Origin: Chitinophagaceae bacterium
GTDB taxonomy: Bacteria; Bacteroidota; Bacteroidia; Chitinophagales; Chitinophagaceae
Length of the DNA stretch: 7,294 bases
Assembly: GCA_025362915.1 (NCBI GenBank)
Contig: JANYEU010000303.1
Coordinates: 1 to 7,294 of the forward strand
Direction: 5' to 3'
Shown here: in pieces, positions 1 through 5,362 of the stretch
Position numbering within the stretch: position 1 is the first letter of the stretch
Layout: every line of letters begins with the position of its first letter
Notes under the pieces: generated by a model
Databases searched by the model: none
What the model was told of the DNA's origin: nothing
Seen by the model: only the letters and a program-made list of their open reading frames with translations
Program-made: the position numbers and the translations under genes

Positions 1-411
1 TTTTAGCACTGCCATATCAGGATGTTCTGGGTTTACAATCAGTTCCTGACGCAGGGGATGAATCAATACATCCATTTCCGCCAAAGGTATAGCACCGAGC
101 AGGGGCTCTGAATTGCCAGGCAAAACCATGGCACTGCAATAGCTTCTTCTGTTTTTAAACCGTAGTTCAACGCCCGATACCACATCGCAAAGGATAACGT
201 CGCCATTTGCCAACTGCGCCCTTTTACTTTCTACAATAGGGAATTGCATTATTTCTTGGATGTTTTCATTAATTGCCAGCATGTAGCTGCCAGTATCCAC
301 CAATAGGTTCAAATGCATTCTTTTCACTTCGTCCTTATCAATAAACCCGCGTCTGGCCATTTCAAGCTCCATTCCGTTGATTATCTCTATATCTGCGTAC
401 ACTAATCCCAT
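1..411 (-). CDS. Clan AA (retropepsin-like) aspartic protease, 3' end outside window
   Basis: Reading the minus strand from the ATG at 411-409 gives 137 codons with no stop before the left edge, so the C-terminus is missing. The catalytic triplet is seen at residues 37-41 (LVDTG), followed by SYMLAIN. A second conserved block, LLGAIPLAEMDVLIHP, lies at 104-119 and resembles the flap/Leu-Leu-Gly region of small bacterial retropepsin-like proteins. In this family one chain carries one DTG and the active enzyme is expected to be a homodimer. The N-terminus MGLVYADIEI also looks like the usual family start, so the first ATG is preferred over the internal ATG at residue 14. There is no signal peptide or membrane segment, so a cytoplasmic protein is expected. 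Substrate is unknown. It is divergent from a toxin-antitoxin operon, and a perfect TAnnTTTG box sits 13 nt upstream of its start. Only a few residues are probably missing, since these proteins are short; this is inference. Confidence 0.85.
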   Translation of the reverse strand, partial: MGLVYADIEIINGMELEMARRGFIDKDEVKRMHLNLLVDTGSYMLAINENIQEIMQFPIVESKRAQLANGDVILCDVVSGVELRFKNRRSYCSAMVLPGNSEPLLGAIPLAEMDVLIHPLRQELIVNPEHPDMAVLK

Positions 412-424
412 AAGAAAGTTTGTT

Positions 425-432
425 CAAATATA
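425..432 (-). promoter_or_regulatory. Bacteroidetes -7 promoter box for the aspartic protease
   Basis: On the minus strand these bases read TATATTTG, a perfect match to the Bacteroidetes -7 consensus TAnnTTTG, 13 nt before the protease ATG. No convincing -33 TTG at normal spacing was seen (the nearest TTG is about 11 nt upstream, too close). The leader would be only about 6-9 nt. A short inverted repeat, ATATA (428-432) and TATAT (438-442), overlaps the box. Confidence 0.5.
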
Positions 433-457
433 CCTTTTATATGCAAGGGTGGGGAAA

Positions 458-476
458 GTATAAATATAGTTGATAC
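458..476. promoter_or_regulatory. Possible operator palindrome between divergent promoters
   Basis: A 19-bp imperfect palindrome with outer arms GTAT and ATAC and additional inner pairs (6 of 9 positions symmetric). It lies between the outward-facing -7 boxes of the protease and the antitoxin. Type II antitoxins usually repress their own operon by binding a palindrome near the promoter, so this is a candidate site. The stretch is AT-rich and the symmetry is imperfect, so chance is a real alternative. Confidence 0.2.
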
Positions 477-528
477 AGAAAAACATTCCATTAATTCAAC
501 TTGTTGATTATGTCACTGACAAATATTG

Positions 529-536
529 TATTTTTG
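529..536 (+). promoter_or_regulatory. Bacteroidetes -7 promoter box for the toxin-antitoxin operon
   Basis: The bases read TATTTTTG, a perfect TAnnTTTG match, ending 12 nt before the antitoxin ATG at 549. A TTG at 504-506 could be the -33 element with a 22-nt spacer, at the long end of the accepted range. Transcription would start near 541-544, which excludes the upstream in-frame TTG (501) and ATG (510) as start codons and supports ATG 549. Confidence 0.5.
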
Positions 537-548
537 AAAAAAAGAAAT

Positions 549-773
549 ATGCCCATCACAGTGAAATATTTAATTGACGAAAAGGGAACAAAGACTTCTG
601 TTATTGTTCCTTTGAAAGTATGGGAGAAAATAAATGAAGACTATGCACGGTTACAGAATAAGATAGGTGTTCTTACAGGGATAAAGAAAGGATTGAAAGA
701 AGTGAGGGATGCCAAGGAAAACGGGAAGGAATTACAAACACTAAATGATTTGCTTCGTGAAAGTAACCATTAG
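549..773 (+). CDS. Antitoxin of a RelE/ParE-type toxin-antitoxin pair
   Basis: A 74-residue protein from ATG 549. The frame is open further upstream to TTG 501 and ATG 510, but a promoter box lies at 529-536 and MPITVKYLID looks like a natural N-terminus. Residues 3-21 (ITVKYLID, then TSVIVPL) suggest a beta hairpin followed by a helix, VWEKINEDYARLQNKI, the layout of a small dimerising DNA-binding N-domain in Phd/RelB-like antitoxins. The charged C-terminal part (residues 45-71, with GLKEVRDAK and a terminal LNDLLRE) is typical of the flexible toxin-wrapping tail. It is expected to bind and neutralise the downstream toxin and to repress the operon. Its end overlaps the toxin start by 29 bp, or 17 bp if the toxin starts at GTG 757. 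The antitoxin role rests on size, tail composition and gene order; the exact subfamily is not certain. Confidence 0.75.
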   Translation: MPITVKYLIDEKGTKTSVIVPLKVWEKINEDYARLQNKIGVLTGIKKGLKEVRDAKENGKELQTLNDLLRESNH

Positions 774-1134
774 GATAACCAAAGACTTTAAAAAAGCCAT
801 TAAACCATTATTAAAGAAATACACTTCGTTGACTAACGATTTATACCTACTACAAGAAGAGCTAACTATAAACCCACGTCTCGGTACACCATTAGGCAAG
901 AATGCATTTAAGATACGACTAAAGATTTCGAGCAAAGCGCAAGGAAAGAGTGGCGGTGCAAGGGTTATTTCTTTATTGGAAACAACTGTTGTAGGTATTG
1001 AAGAAGCTGATAAGGAAGGTGAAACAACAGTTGTTTTACTTTCCATCTATGACAAAGGAGATGTGTCATCCATATCAGATAAAGAGCTTAGGGATTTGAT
1101 AAGCCGTTTTCATGACAATAAGGATAATGGTTAG
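745..1134 (+). CDS. RelE/ParE superfamily toxin
   Basis: A 129-residue basic protein, overlapping the antitoxin gene in a different frame, as is usual for translationally coupled toxin-antitoxin pairs. The N-terminus has the RelE/ParE pattern of a beta strand then a helix (VTIRITKDFKKAIKPLLKKY, residues 7-26). The middle segment GTPLGKNAFKIRLKI (47-61) leads into GKSGGARVISLL (67-78), a recognisable core strand of RelE-type toxins. The strand VVLLSIYDKGDVSSISDKEL (96-115) is the conserved C-terminal part. The family mostly consists of ribosome-dependent mRNA endonucleases, with ParE relatives acting on gyrase; RelE/HigB-like activity is more likely here but catalytic residues cannot be assigned by eye. 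Start: ATG 745 is used; GTG 757, giving a protein beginning VKVTIR, is an equally believable start. No frameshift or stop, so it looks intact. Confidence 0.8.
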   Translation: MICFVKVTIRITKDFKKAIKPLLKKYTSLTNDLYLLQEELTINPRLGTPLGKNAFKIRLKISSKAQGKSGGARVISLLETTVVGIEEADKEGETTVVLLSIYDKGDVSSISDKELRDLISRFHDNKDNG

Positions 1135-1152
1135 TTGAATGAGATTGCTTCA

Positions 1153-2016
1153 TTAATACATCACTGGCATCACCTTAAATCCCTTCTTTCTCAATAAACT
1201 AATTACCCCTTTCTCTCCACCTAGATGCGCTGCACCTACAGCAAAGAAGGTAGGTTTCTCTTTTGCAGCTGCGGCAATTACGGCTATCCAGTTATTGTTT
1301 CTGTTGTTCAGCATCAATGCTTCGTAAGTGCCAAAGTCGGGGTCTTTCACTGTCATTTCATATAGCCCATTTATGTCTTTTTGTAGGTAAACAGCCAGCA
1401 TCTCGTCAAAGCTTTTCTTGGTGCTATCTAGGTTATACAGAAAGTCTTTCAGCATGGCAGCCTGTGCCTTATATGGGATAGTGTCAAAAACACTCAATTG
1501 GTATTCTATCGTTTCCAACCCTTTTATTGGCAAGTTCTTGTCCTTCGCCATCTCCTGAAACTTGGTTTCCCAACCTTCTGGCGCACATCCCAATAAAGAA
1601 GGGAATACGGAACTCATCAATAACATAGGCTTTGCTTTCGCCATCAACAGCATCGGCATACCCGCCTTGTTCTGGAATATCTGGCTCATACTGTCATAAT
1701 CAACCTTGCTTACCAGCTTCTCTAGGCTTTCTCCTTCGGGCATCATCATTCCTTGCATGGCTTTCGTCATCATCTCTGGGTCGCTGGTATTTATCTCCAG
1801 ATACAACTGTTTTGTAGCCTCAAAGCTTTGTTTCAATGCCGTATCTACCTTAATCTGGTCAGGACACATCACGTGTATTGTTCCGTAGAGGTACGATGGT
1901 TGTTTAAGTCCATTACCGCTTATCTTCCATAGCAAAGCCTTTTCTTTTGGTGCTTGCGCAATAGAAGTAACTGCGATAAGTAAGAATAAAAGTGTGTTGA
2001 TTGATTTCATGAGCAT
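1153..2016 (-). CDS. TraB/GumN (Tiki-like) family secreted protein
   Basis: A 287-residue protein. Residues 1-21 form a signal peptide: a lysine, a hydrophobic core (LLFLLIAVTSIA) and a likely cleavage near AQA at 20-22. The family markers appear in order: YLYGTIH at 42-48, a following conserved acidic residue in LYLEINTS (E74), GLET at 166-169, NNRNNNW at 237-243 and AVGAAHLGGEKG at 259-270. TraB/GumN proteins belong to the Tiki/EreA-like superfamily, proposed to be metal-dependent hydrolases; the GTIH histidine, the GLE glutamate and the AAH histidine are candidate metal or active-site residues. Full length for the family. The start could be ATG 2016 (MLMKS) or ATG 2010 (MKS); the second gives the more typical signal peptide. 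It is convergent with the toxin gene, 18 bp apart, and appears monocistronic. Two stretches are unusually rich in methionine (82-92 and 120-134). The substrate is unknown. Confidence 0.88.
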   Translation of the reverse strand: MLMKSINTLLFLLIAVTSIAQAPKEKALLWKISGNGLKQPSYLYGTIHVMCPDQIKVDTALKQSFEATKQLYLEINTSDPEMMTKAMQGMMMPEGESLEKLVSKVDYDSMSQIFQNKAGMPMLLMAKAKPMLLMSSVFPSLLGCAPEGWETKFQEMAKDKNLPIKGLETIEYQLSVFDTIPYKAQAAMLKDFLYNLDSTKKSFDEMLAVYLQKDINGLYEMTVKDPDFGTYEALMLNNRNNNWIAVIAAAAKEKPTFFAVGAAHLGGEKGVISLLRKKGFKVMPVMY

Positions 2017-2028
2017 ATTATAAAATTA

Positions 2029-2180
2029 CCACATAGACACAGTAGAAACATAAAAAAAGGTAAGGAAGCACTTCGCTTTTAGTCATATAGTCTAATATTA
2101 CGGCACAAATAACTACTCTTTCTACATGTTCTACAATGCTTATGTTTTCTAATGTAAACTACTATGTGTCTTATGTGCCT
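2029..2180. repeat. Inverted-repeat element with CACATAGACACAG-like arms
   Basis: Bases 2030-2045 read CACATAGACACAGTAG. Bases 2159-2177 read CTACTATGTGTCTTATGTG, which is its reverse complement apart from a two-base and a one-base insertion. About 110 bp of AT-rich, non-coding sequence lies between. Similar purine-rich CACAAAGACACAAAG sequence occurs at 5306-5342. This looks like a degenerate copy of a dispersed intergenic repeat, possibly MITE-like; no transposase or clear target-site duplication is seen. Confidence 0.5.
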
Positions 2181-2247
2181 ACTATATAACTTCTTCGAAT
2201 TAGGTATTTAGTTCGCAAATGCTTTTAACAGTTATTATTTCTATTGC

Positions 2248-2384
2248 CCCGACCCTTTAGGGCGGGTTGTCAAATCATTTGACTATTGGCTTTAGCCAAA
2301 TATTTAAAATAAACAATACTGATGATGTGTGGCTAAAGCCATATTATAAAATCAATGCCTTTTCCCTTGGCTAAAGCCGAAGGG
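2248..2384. repeat. REP-like cluster of GGCTAAAGCC palindromes
   Basis: Four hairpins occur within 137 bp. A: 2248-2266, CCCG-A-CCCT-TT-AGGG-CGGG with one bulge. B: 2286-2299, TTGGCT-TT-AGCCAA. C: 2330-2341, TGGCT-AA-AGCCA. D: 2364-2384, CCCTTGGCT-AA-AGCC-G-AAGGG, a 9-bp stem with one bulged G. B carries the core in the opposite orientation to C and D, like the alternating units of a REP/BIME cluster. The cluster lies between the 3' end of the small membrane protein gene and the upstream region of the TraB/GumN gene. Hairpin D is 57 bp past the stop at 2441 and might also help end that transcript or protect its 3' end. Such elements are often moved by REP-associated tyrosine transposases, none of which is in this window. 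Confidence 0.65.
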
Positions 2385-2440
2385 CTATTTAATCTAACAC
2401 TATGTGTTGAAGTTTTTATTTTCTCTCTTTAATTATATCA

Positions 2441-2830
2441 CTAATCTTCCTCAATTTTTATTTGGGGAAAGAACGTCATAATCATTGCGCCAAAGGCAAA
2501 AACTAACAAAGCAAATAGCCCAATCTGCTTTTGTGGACATTCGCCAAAGTAACAGGTGGTTACCAGTATATAATTCCTCACAGCCCAAGCAAAGTTTATT
2601 GCCCCAATGAAAAGGTTGGTACGCTTTGCCCATATTTTCTGGATACAAAACAGCAAGATCATTACCAGGCTAAGTACAATATTCATAAATCCTGGCTTAC
2701 CGAAATCTGTACCCGTAGCCCGCATACCAGTAATGACAATATTGTGTTCTGTTACAATGCTCCAAGGCAGGAAGCAAACACTCATTACTAAAATTGCAAT
2801 AACAACCCCTAAAACTTGCGAATATTTCAA
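2441..2830 (-). CDS. Small four-helix membrane protein of unknown function
   Basis: A 129-residue protein with four hydrophobic segments at about 6-24, 49-63, 71-91 and 102-121. I do not recognise a functional family, though the pattern recalls uncharacterised Bacteroidetes membrane proteins. Visible features are CFLPW at the end of helix 1 (19-23), a glycine-rich loop TGTDFGKPG (39-47), KIWAKR before helix 3 (65-70) and a paired-cysteine loop C93-YFGE-C98-P between helices 3 and 4. If both cysteines face the periplasm they could form a disulfide. The start is unusual: an in-frame stop lies at 2836-2834 and the only standard start near the natural N-terminus is TTG at 2830-2828. The next ATG is residue 16, which would destroy helix 1. 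A perfect -7 promoter box about 50 bp upstream supports a transcript reaching the TTG. Monocistronic and divergent from the nucleoside transporter. Confidence 0.75.
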   Translation of the reverse strand: MKYSQVLGVVIAILVMSVCFLPWSIVTEHNIVITGMRATGTDFGKPGFMNIVLSLVMILLFCIQKIWAKRTNLFIGAINFAWAVRNYILVTTCYFGECPQKQIGLFALLVFAFGAMIMTFFPQIKIEED

Positions 2831-2879
2831 TATTTACGATTTATATTTTAAATAATTTTGAAACAGAAAAAAGATGGCG

Positions 2880-2887
2880 CAAAAGTA
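2880..2887 (-). promoter_or_regulatory. Bacteroidetes -7 promoter box for the small membrane protein
   Basis: On the minus strand the bases read TACTTTTG followed by CGCC, a perfect TAnnTTTG match of the kind often seen in this group. The leader would be about 40-45 nt to the TTG start at 2830. No clear -33 TTG was found at the expected distance. Confidence 0.5.
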
Positions 2888-2986
2888 ATTGTTAACAGGT
2901 TTTACAGAGAAATGATATAAAAATATATCTTGATTCATTTTTTTCTATATCTTACAAACTTTAAATAATTAAACTAACTACTTTTT

Positions 2987-4258
2987 ATGGATCGTTTTCA
3001 AGGTTTGTTTGGCATTCTTTTAATTCTGGGTATTGCTTATGCGTGTTCCAATAACAAAAAGAAAATCAATTATCGTTTGGTGGCATGTGGTCTCGGTTTG
3101 CAGATGGCAATCGCGCTTTTAGTGTTGAAAGTTCCCATGGTTACCAATTTTTTTAAGTGGGTGGGTCGTATAATTGGGCATATAGAAGAGTTTGCCAAAG
3201 AAGGCGCAGCCTTTGTTTATGGCGGCATATCAGTTCAAAGCAATACTGGTGGGTTCACCACCTATCGTTCTCCACAAACGTTCATCTTTGCCTTTAGTGT
3301 TACGGCAACCATCATTTTGGTGTGTGCGTTGGTGGCTATTTTTTACCATTGGGGCATTATGCAGCGCATTGTTGCCATCATTGCAAAGGCCATGAATTTC
3401 ATCATGCGTGTAAGTGGTGCAGAAGCCCTCAGCAACGTAGCAAGTGCTTTTGTGGGTCAGGTAGAAGCACAGGTTATGATTAGACCATACTTAAATACTA
3501 TGACCATGAGCGAACTCTTGGCAAGTATGAGTGGTAGTTTGGCATGTATTGCTGGTGGTATATTGATTGTATATGTAAACTTTGGGGCAAAGGCAGAGTA
3601 TCTATTAACTGCAAGTTTGATGGCAGCACCTGGTGCATTGGTTATTTCTAAGATAGTATGGCCAGAAACTGAGGTAAGTGAAACCATGGGTGATGTAAAG
3701 CTGGAAGTAAAAACGCCTTACCGTAACATTATAGATGCTATTTCACATGGTGCGGGCGATGGTTTCAAGATTGCCATGAATGTGATAGCCATGCTTATTG
3801 GTTTCATTGCCTTGATTACCATGGTAAACTTTATATTGGGCAGGATAGGCGGTTGGTGTCACCTTGATTTCAAGTTGTCACTTGATTATATCTTCTCTAA
3901 AATATTTTATCCGATGGCGTGGGCAATGGGCGTACCCGTTGCAGATGTAAATAATGTAGCGGCTTTATTGGGGCAGAAAATAACCATCAATGAGTTTGTT
4001 GCGTTTTCCAATCTTACCGCAAGAGACCCTGTCACACATCAGTTAATGATGAAATTGAGCGAGAAAGCTACGATGATTGCCAGTTTTGCCATCTGTGGAT
4101 TCGCCAACTTTAGTAGTGTGGGAATGCAAATAGGCGGCATTGGCGAAATTGCCCCAGAGCGCAGGGGCGACCTTGCCAAATTGGGAATGCGTGCCCTTCT
4201 TTGCGGTACACTTGCTTCTTACTTATCCGCAACCATTGCAGGTATATTATTAGGATAA
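2987..4258 (+). CDS. Concentrative nucleoside transporter (CNT/NupC family)
   Basis: A 423-residue multi-helix inner-membrane protein, full length for the bacterial CNT family, which imports nucleosides using a Na+ or H+ gradient. Family landmarks in order: SGAEALSNVASAFVGQVEAQ (143-162), the first re-entrant hairpin HP1; MIRPYLNTMTMSELLASMSG (164-183); APGALVISKIVWPETE (214-229); the second hairpin with TINEFVAF (333-340, E336 the likely substrate-contacting glutamate); and CGFANFSSVGMQIGGIG (370-386), where F372, N374 and S377 match the ribose/base-binding Phe, Asn and Ser of Vibrio cholerae CNT. APERRGDLAKLGMRAL (389-404) is also characteristic. The oddity is HP1: GQVEAQ at 157-162 where most family members have GQTEAP. 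ATG 2987 has no Shine-Dalgarno sequence. The gene stands alone, with a divergent neighbour upstream and an intrinsic terminator downstream. The family call is firm; substrate range is not known. Confidence 0.95.
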   Translation: MDRFQGLFGILLILGIAYACSNNKKKINYRLVACGLGLQMAIALLVLKVPMVTNFFKWVGRIIGHIEEFAKEGAAFVYGGISVQSNTGGFTTYRSPQTFIFAFSVTATIILVCALVAIFYHWGIMQRIVAIIAKAMNFIMRVSGAEALSNVASAFVGQVEAQVMIRPYLNTMTMSELLASMSGSLACIAGGILIVYVNFGAKAEYLLTASLMAAPGALVISKIVWPETEVSETMGDVKLEVKTPYRNIIDAISHGAGDGFKIAMNVIAMLIGFIALITMVNFILGRIGGWCHLDFKLSLDYIFSKIFYPMAWAMGVPVADVNNVAALLGQKITINEFVAFSNLTARDPVTHQLMMKLSEKATMIASFAICGFANFSSVGMQIGGIGEIAPERRGDLAKLGMRALLCGTLASYLSATIAGILLG

Positions 4259-4281
4259 AACTATTAGTTCAATTATAAATA

Positions 4282-4325
4282 AAGGGCAGTGCAGTTTAAA
4301 TATTGCGCTGCCCTTGTTGTTTTTA
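4282..4325 (+). terminator. Intrinsic terminator of the nucleoside transporter gene
   Basis: A 12-bp stem, AAGGGCAGTGCA (4282-4293) against TGCGCTGCCCTT (4304-4315) with one G-T wobble, closes a 10-nt AT-rich loop and is followed by a T-rich tract (GTTGTTTTT). It begins 23 bp after the transporter stop codon, a classic Rho-independent arrangement. Confidence 0.9.
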
Positions 4326-4603
4326 TGTAGTGGTACGCTTTCAAAGTTTGGTTCGTTTACCTTCTTATCTCATCCCAAAAAGTCCAGCAAACAAACCCTT
4401 TACATTAGTCTGCGTCTCAAGTACTAGCCTTTTGGAGAGTCCCGTAAATACGGGATAGGTGAGGCAAAATATTTTATTTTACCCGATAACCGTTTTATAC
4501 CAAACTATTATAGATATTTGAAGAATAGATTTGAAGGATATTTAAATTACAATATTTCGTTCATCCATATCGGCTTCCTAATGTTCATTTTCAATAATAA
4601 CTA
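4326..4603. other. Gene-free stretch with a hairpin and a reading-frame remnant
   Basis: No complete gene is visible. Bases 4440-4455 form a perfect hairpin, TCCCGT-AAAT-ACGGGA, with no T-tract. On the minus strand, 4478-4365 is an open frame of 37 codons ending in GLFAGLFGMR and a stop; it has no usable start codon upstream and resembles the preserved C-terminus of a lost gene. The hairpin lies inside this frame. The right part is AT-rich and carries the likely promoter of the redox operon. Confidence 0.5.
4526..4533 (+). promoter_or_regulatory. Possible -7 promoter box for the cytochrome/molybdoenzyme operon
   Basis: The bases read TAGATTTG, a perfect TAnnTTTG match, leaving a leader of about 60-65 nt before ATG 4604. 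A near match, GATATTTG, occurs at 4513-4520. No clear -33 TTG was identified, so the choice between them is uncertain. Confidence 0.35.
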
Positions 4604-5284
4604 ATGCCTAAAAAGATAATTTTCAAGCACTTATTAGCCATCCGGTGGATGCACTGGATCAATTTCCCCGTGCTTACCATCATGATTTGGAGCGGAATGC
4701 TTATCTATTGGGCAAACGATGTGTACCAAGTAAAAATTGGCAACAATACCCTCATCACCTTTTTCCCCAATTGGTTCTACACTTACTTCCATATTCCGTA
4801 CCGTTTGGCAGAAGGCATGGCTTACCATTTTGTATTCATGCGGTTGTTTTTTATCAATGGCCTCCTATATGTTTTGTACACCATTTTTTCTGGCGAGTGG
4901 CGGTATCTTTTACCCAACAGACACAGTTTTAAGGAAAGTTTTCAGGTAGTATTGTACGATCTGCACCTCAGCAAGATAAAACCTCTCCAAACCAAGTACA
5001 ATGCTGCCCAGCGTGTGGCATATTCCATGGTTATTTTTATGGGTTTTGGCAGCCTCCTCACGGGCATTGCCATCTACAAGCCCGTGCAATTTGGTTGGGC
5101 TACGGCAATATGCGGTGGCTATGCTGCCGCCCGTACCATACATTTTATCTTGACCGTAGGATATGTACTTTTTTTCGTGATTCATGTGGTGCAGGTATTA
5201 TTGGCCGGGTGGAATAACTTTAGGGCAATGGTTGCCGGATTCGAAATAACGGAGGAGAAGGATATTGCTACAGAGGCTGATTAA
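4604..5284 (+). CDS. Four-helix b-type cytochrome (cytochrome b561/Ni-hydrogenase type)
   Basis: A 226-residue integral membrane protein with hydrophobic segments near 18-36, 76-95, 138-157 and 178-200. Histidines fall where this family ligates two b haems: R14-WM-H17-W in helix 1, H75 (AYHFVFMR) in helix 2, and H180 (R177-TI-H180) with H194 (VIHVVQ) in helix 4. Such subunits carry electrons between the quinone pool and a partner enzyme, as in thiosulfate reductase, formate dehydrogenase and Ni-Fe hydrogenase. The next gene, 78 bp downstream on the same strand, is a membrane-anchored molybdopterin oxidoreductase, so this is most likely its electron partner, a role like that of MsrQ for MsrP. 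It differs from MsrQ in being the cytochrome b561 type. ATG 4604 leads directly into MPKKIIFKHLLAIRW, with no good alternative. The C-terminal tail is acidic. Confidence 0.88.
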   Translation: MPKKIIFKHLLAIRWMHWINFPVLTIMIWSGMLIYWANDVYQVKIGNNTLITFFPNWFYTYFHIPYRLAEGMAYHFVFMRLFFINGLLYVLYTIFSGEWRYLLPNRHSFKESFQVVLYDLHLSKIKPLQTKYNAAQRVAYSMVIFMGFGSLLTGIAIYKPVQFGWATAICGGYAAARTIHFILTVGYVLFFVIHVVQVLLAGWNNFRAMVAGFEITEEKDIATEAD

Positions 5285-5299
5285 ACAAAAAGAAAAGGC

Positions 5300-5342
5300 T
5301 TCTGCCACAAAGACACAAAGGCAGAAAGATACACAAAGAGGA
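5300..5342. repeat. Purine-rich CACAAAGACACAAAG repeat inside an operon spacer
   Basis: Bases 5306-5342 are three runs of a CACAAAGA-like unit. TTCTGCC at 5300-5306 and GGCAGAA at 5320-5326 form a perfect 7-bp stem around the first two units. It resembles the arms at 2030-2045 and 2159-2177. It sits between the cytochrome and molybdoenzyme genes, where it could form an RNA hairpin and affect the balance of the two products. Confidence 0.45.
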
Positions 5343-5362
5343 AGAAAATTAAATAAAAGGAT

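Noticed and set aside
501..548. Longer antitoxin starting at TTG 501 or ATG 510.
   Set aside because: A perfect -7 promoter box lies at 529-536 inside this extension, and the extension adds residues not expected ahead of MPITVKYLID.
741..1046. Minus-strand open frame of 101 codons opposite the toxin.
   Set aside because: It is antisense to the well-supported toxin reading and shows no recognisable family or start signal.
1138..1154. Small hairpin AATGA/TCATT between the convergent toxin and TraB/GumN genes as a shared terminator.
   Set aside because: The stem is only 5 AT-rich pairs, overlaps a stop codon and has no T-tract on either side.
2531..2855. Plus-strand open frames opposite the small membrane protein.
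   Set aside because: The minus-strand frame has four clean hydrophobic helices and a promoter box; the plus-strand frames look like antisense translations.
3457..3687. Minus-strand open frame inside the nucleoside transporter gene.
   Set aside because: It overlaps strongly conserved transporter sequence and has no independent support.
4440..4603. A molybdenum-cofactor or other known riboswitch ahead of the molybdoenzyme operon.
   Set aside because: Only one short hairpin is visible and I could not match any conserved riboswitch core by eye; a covariance-model search would decide.
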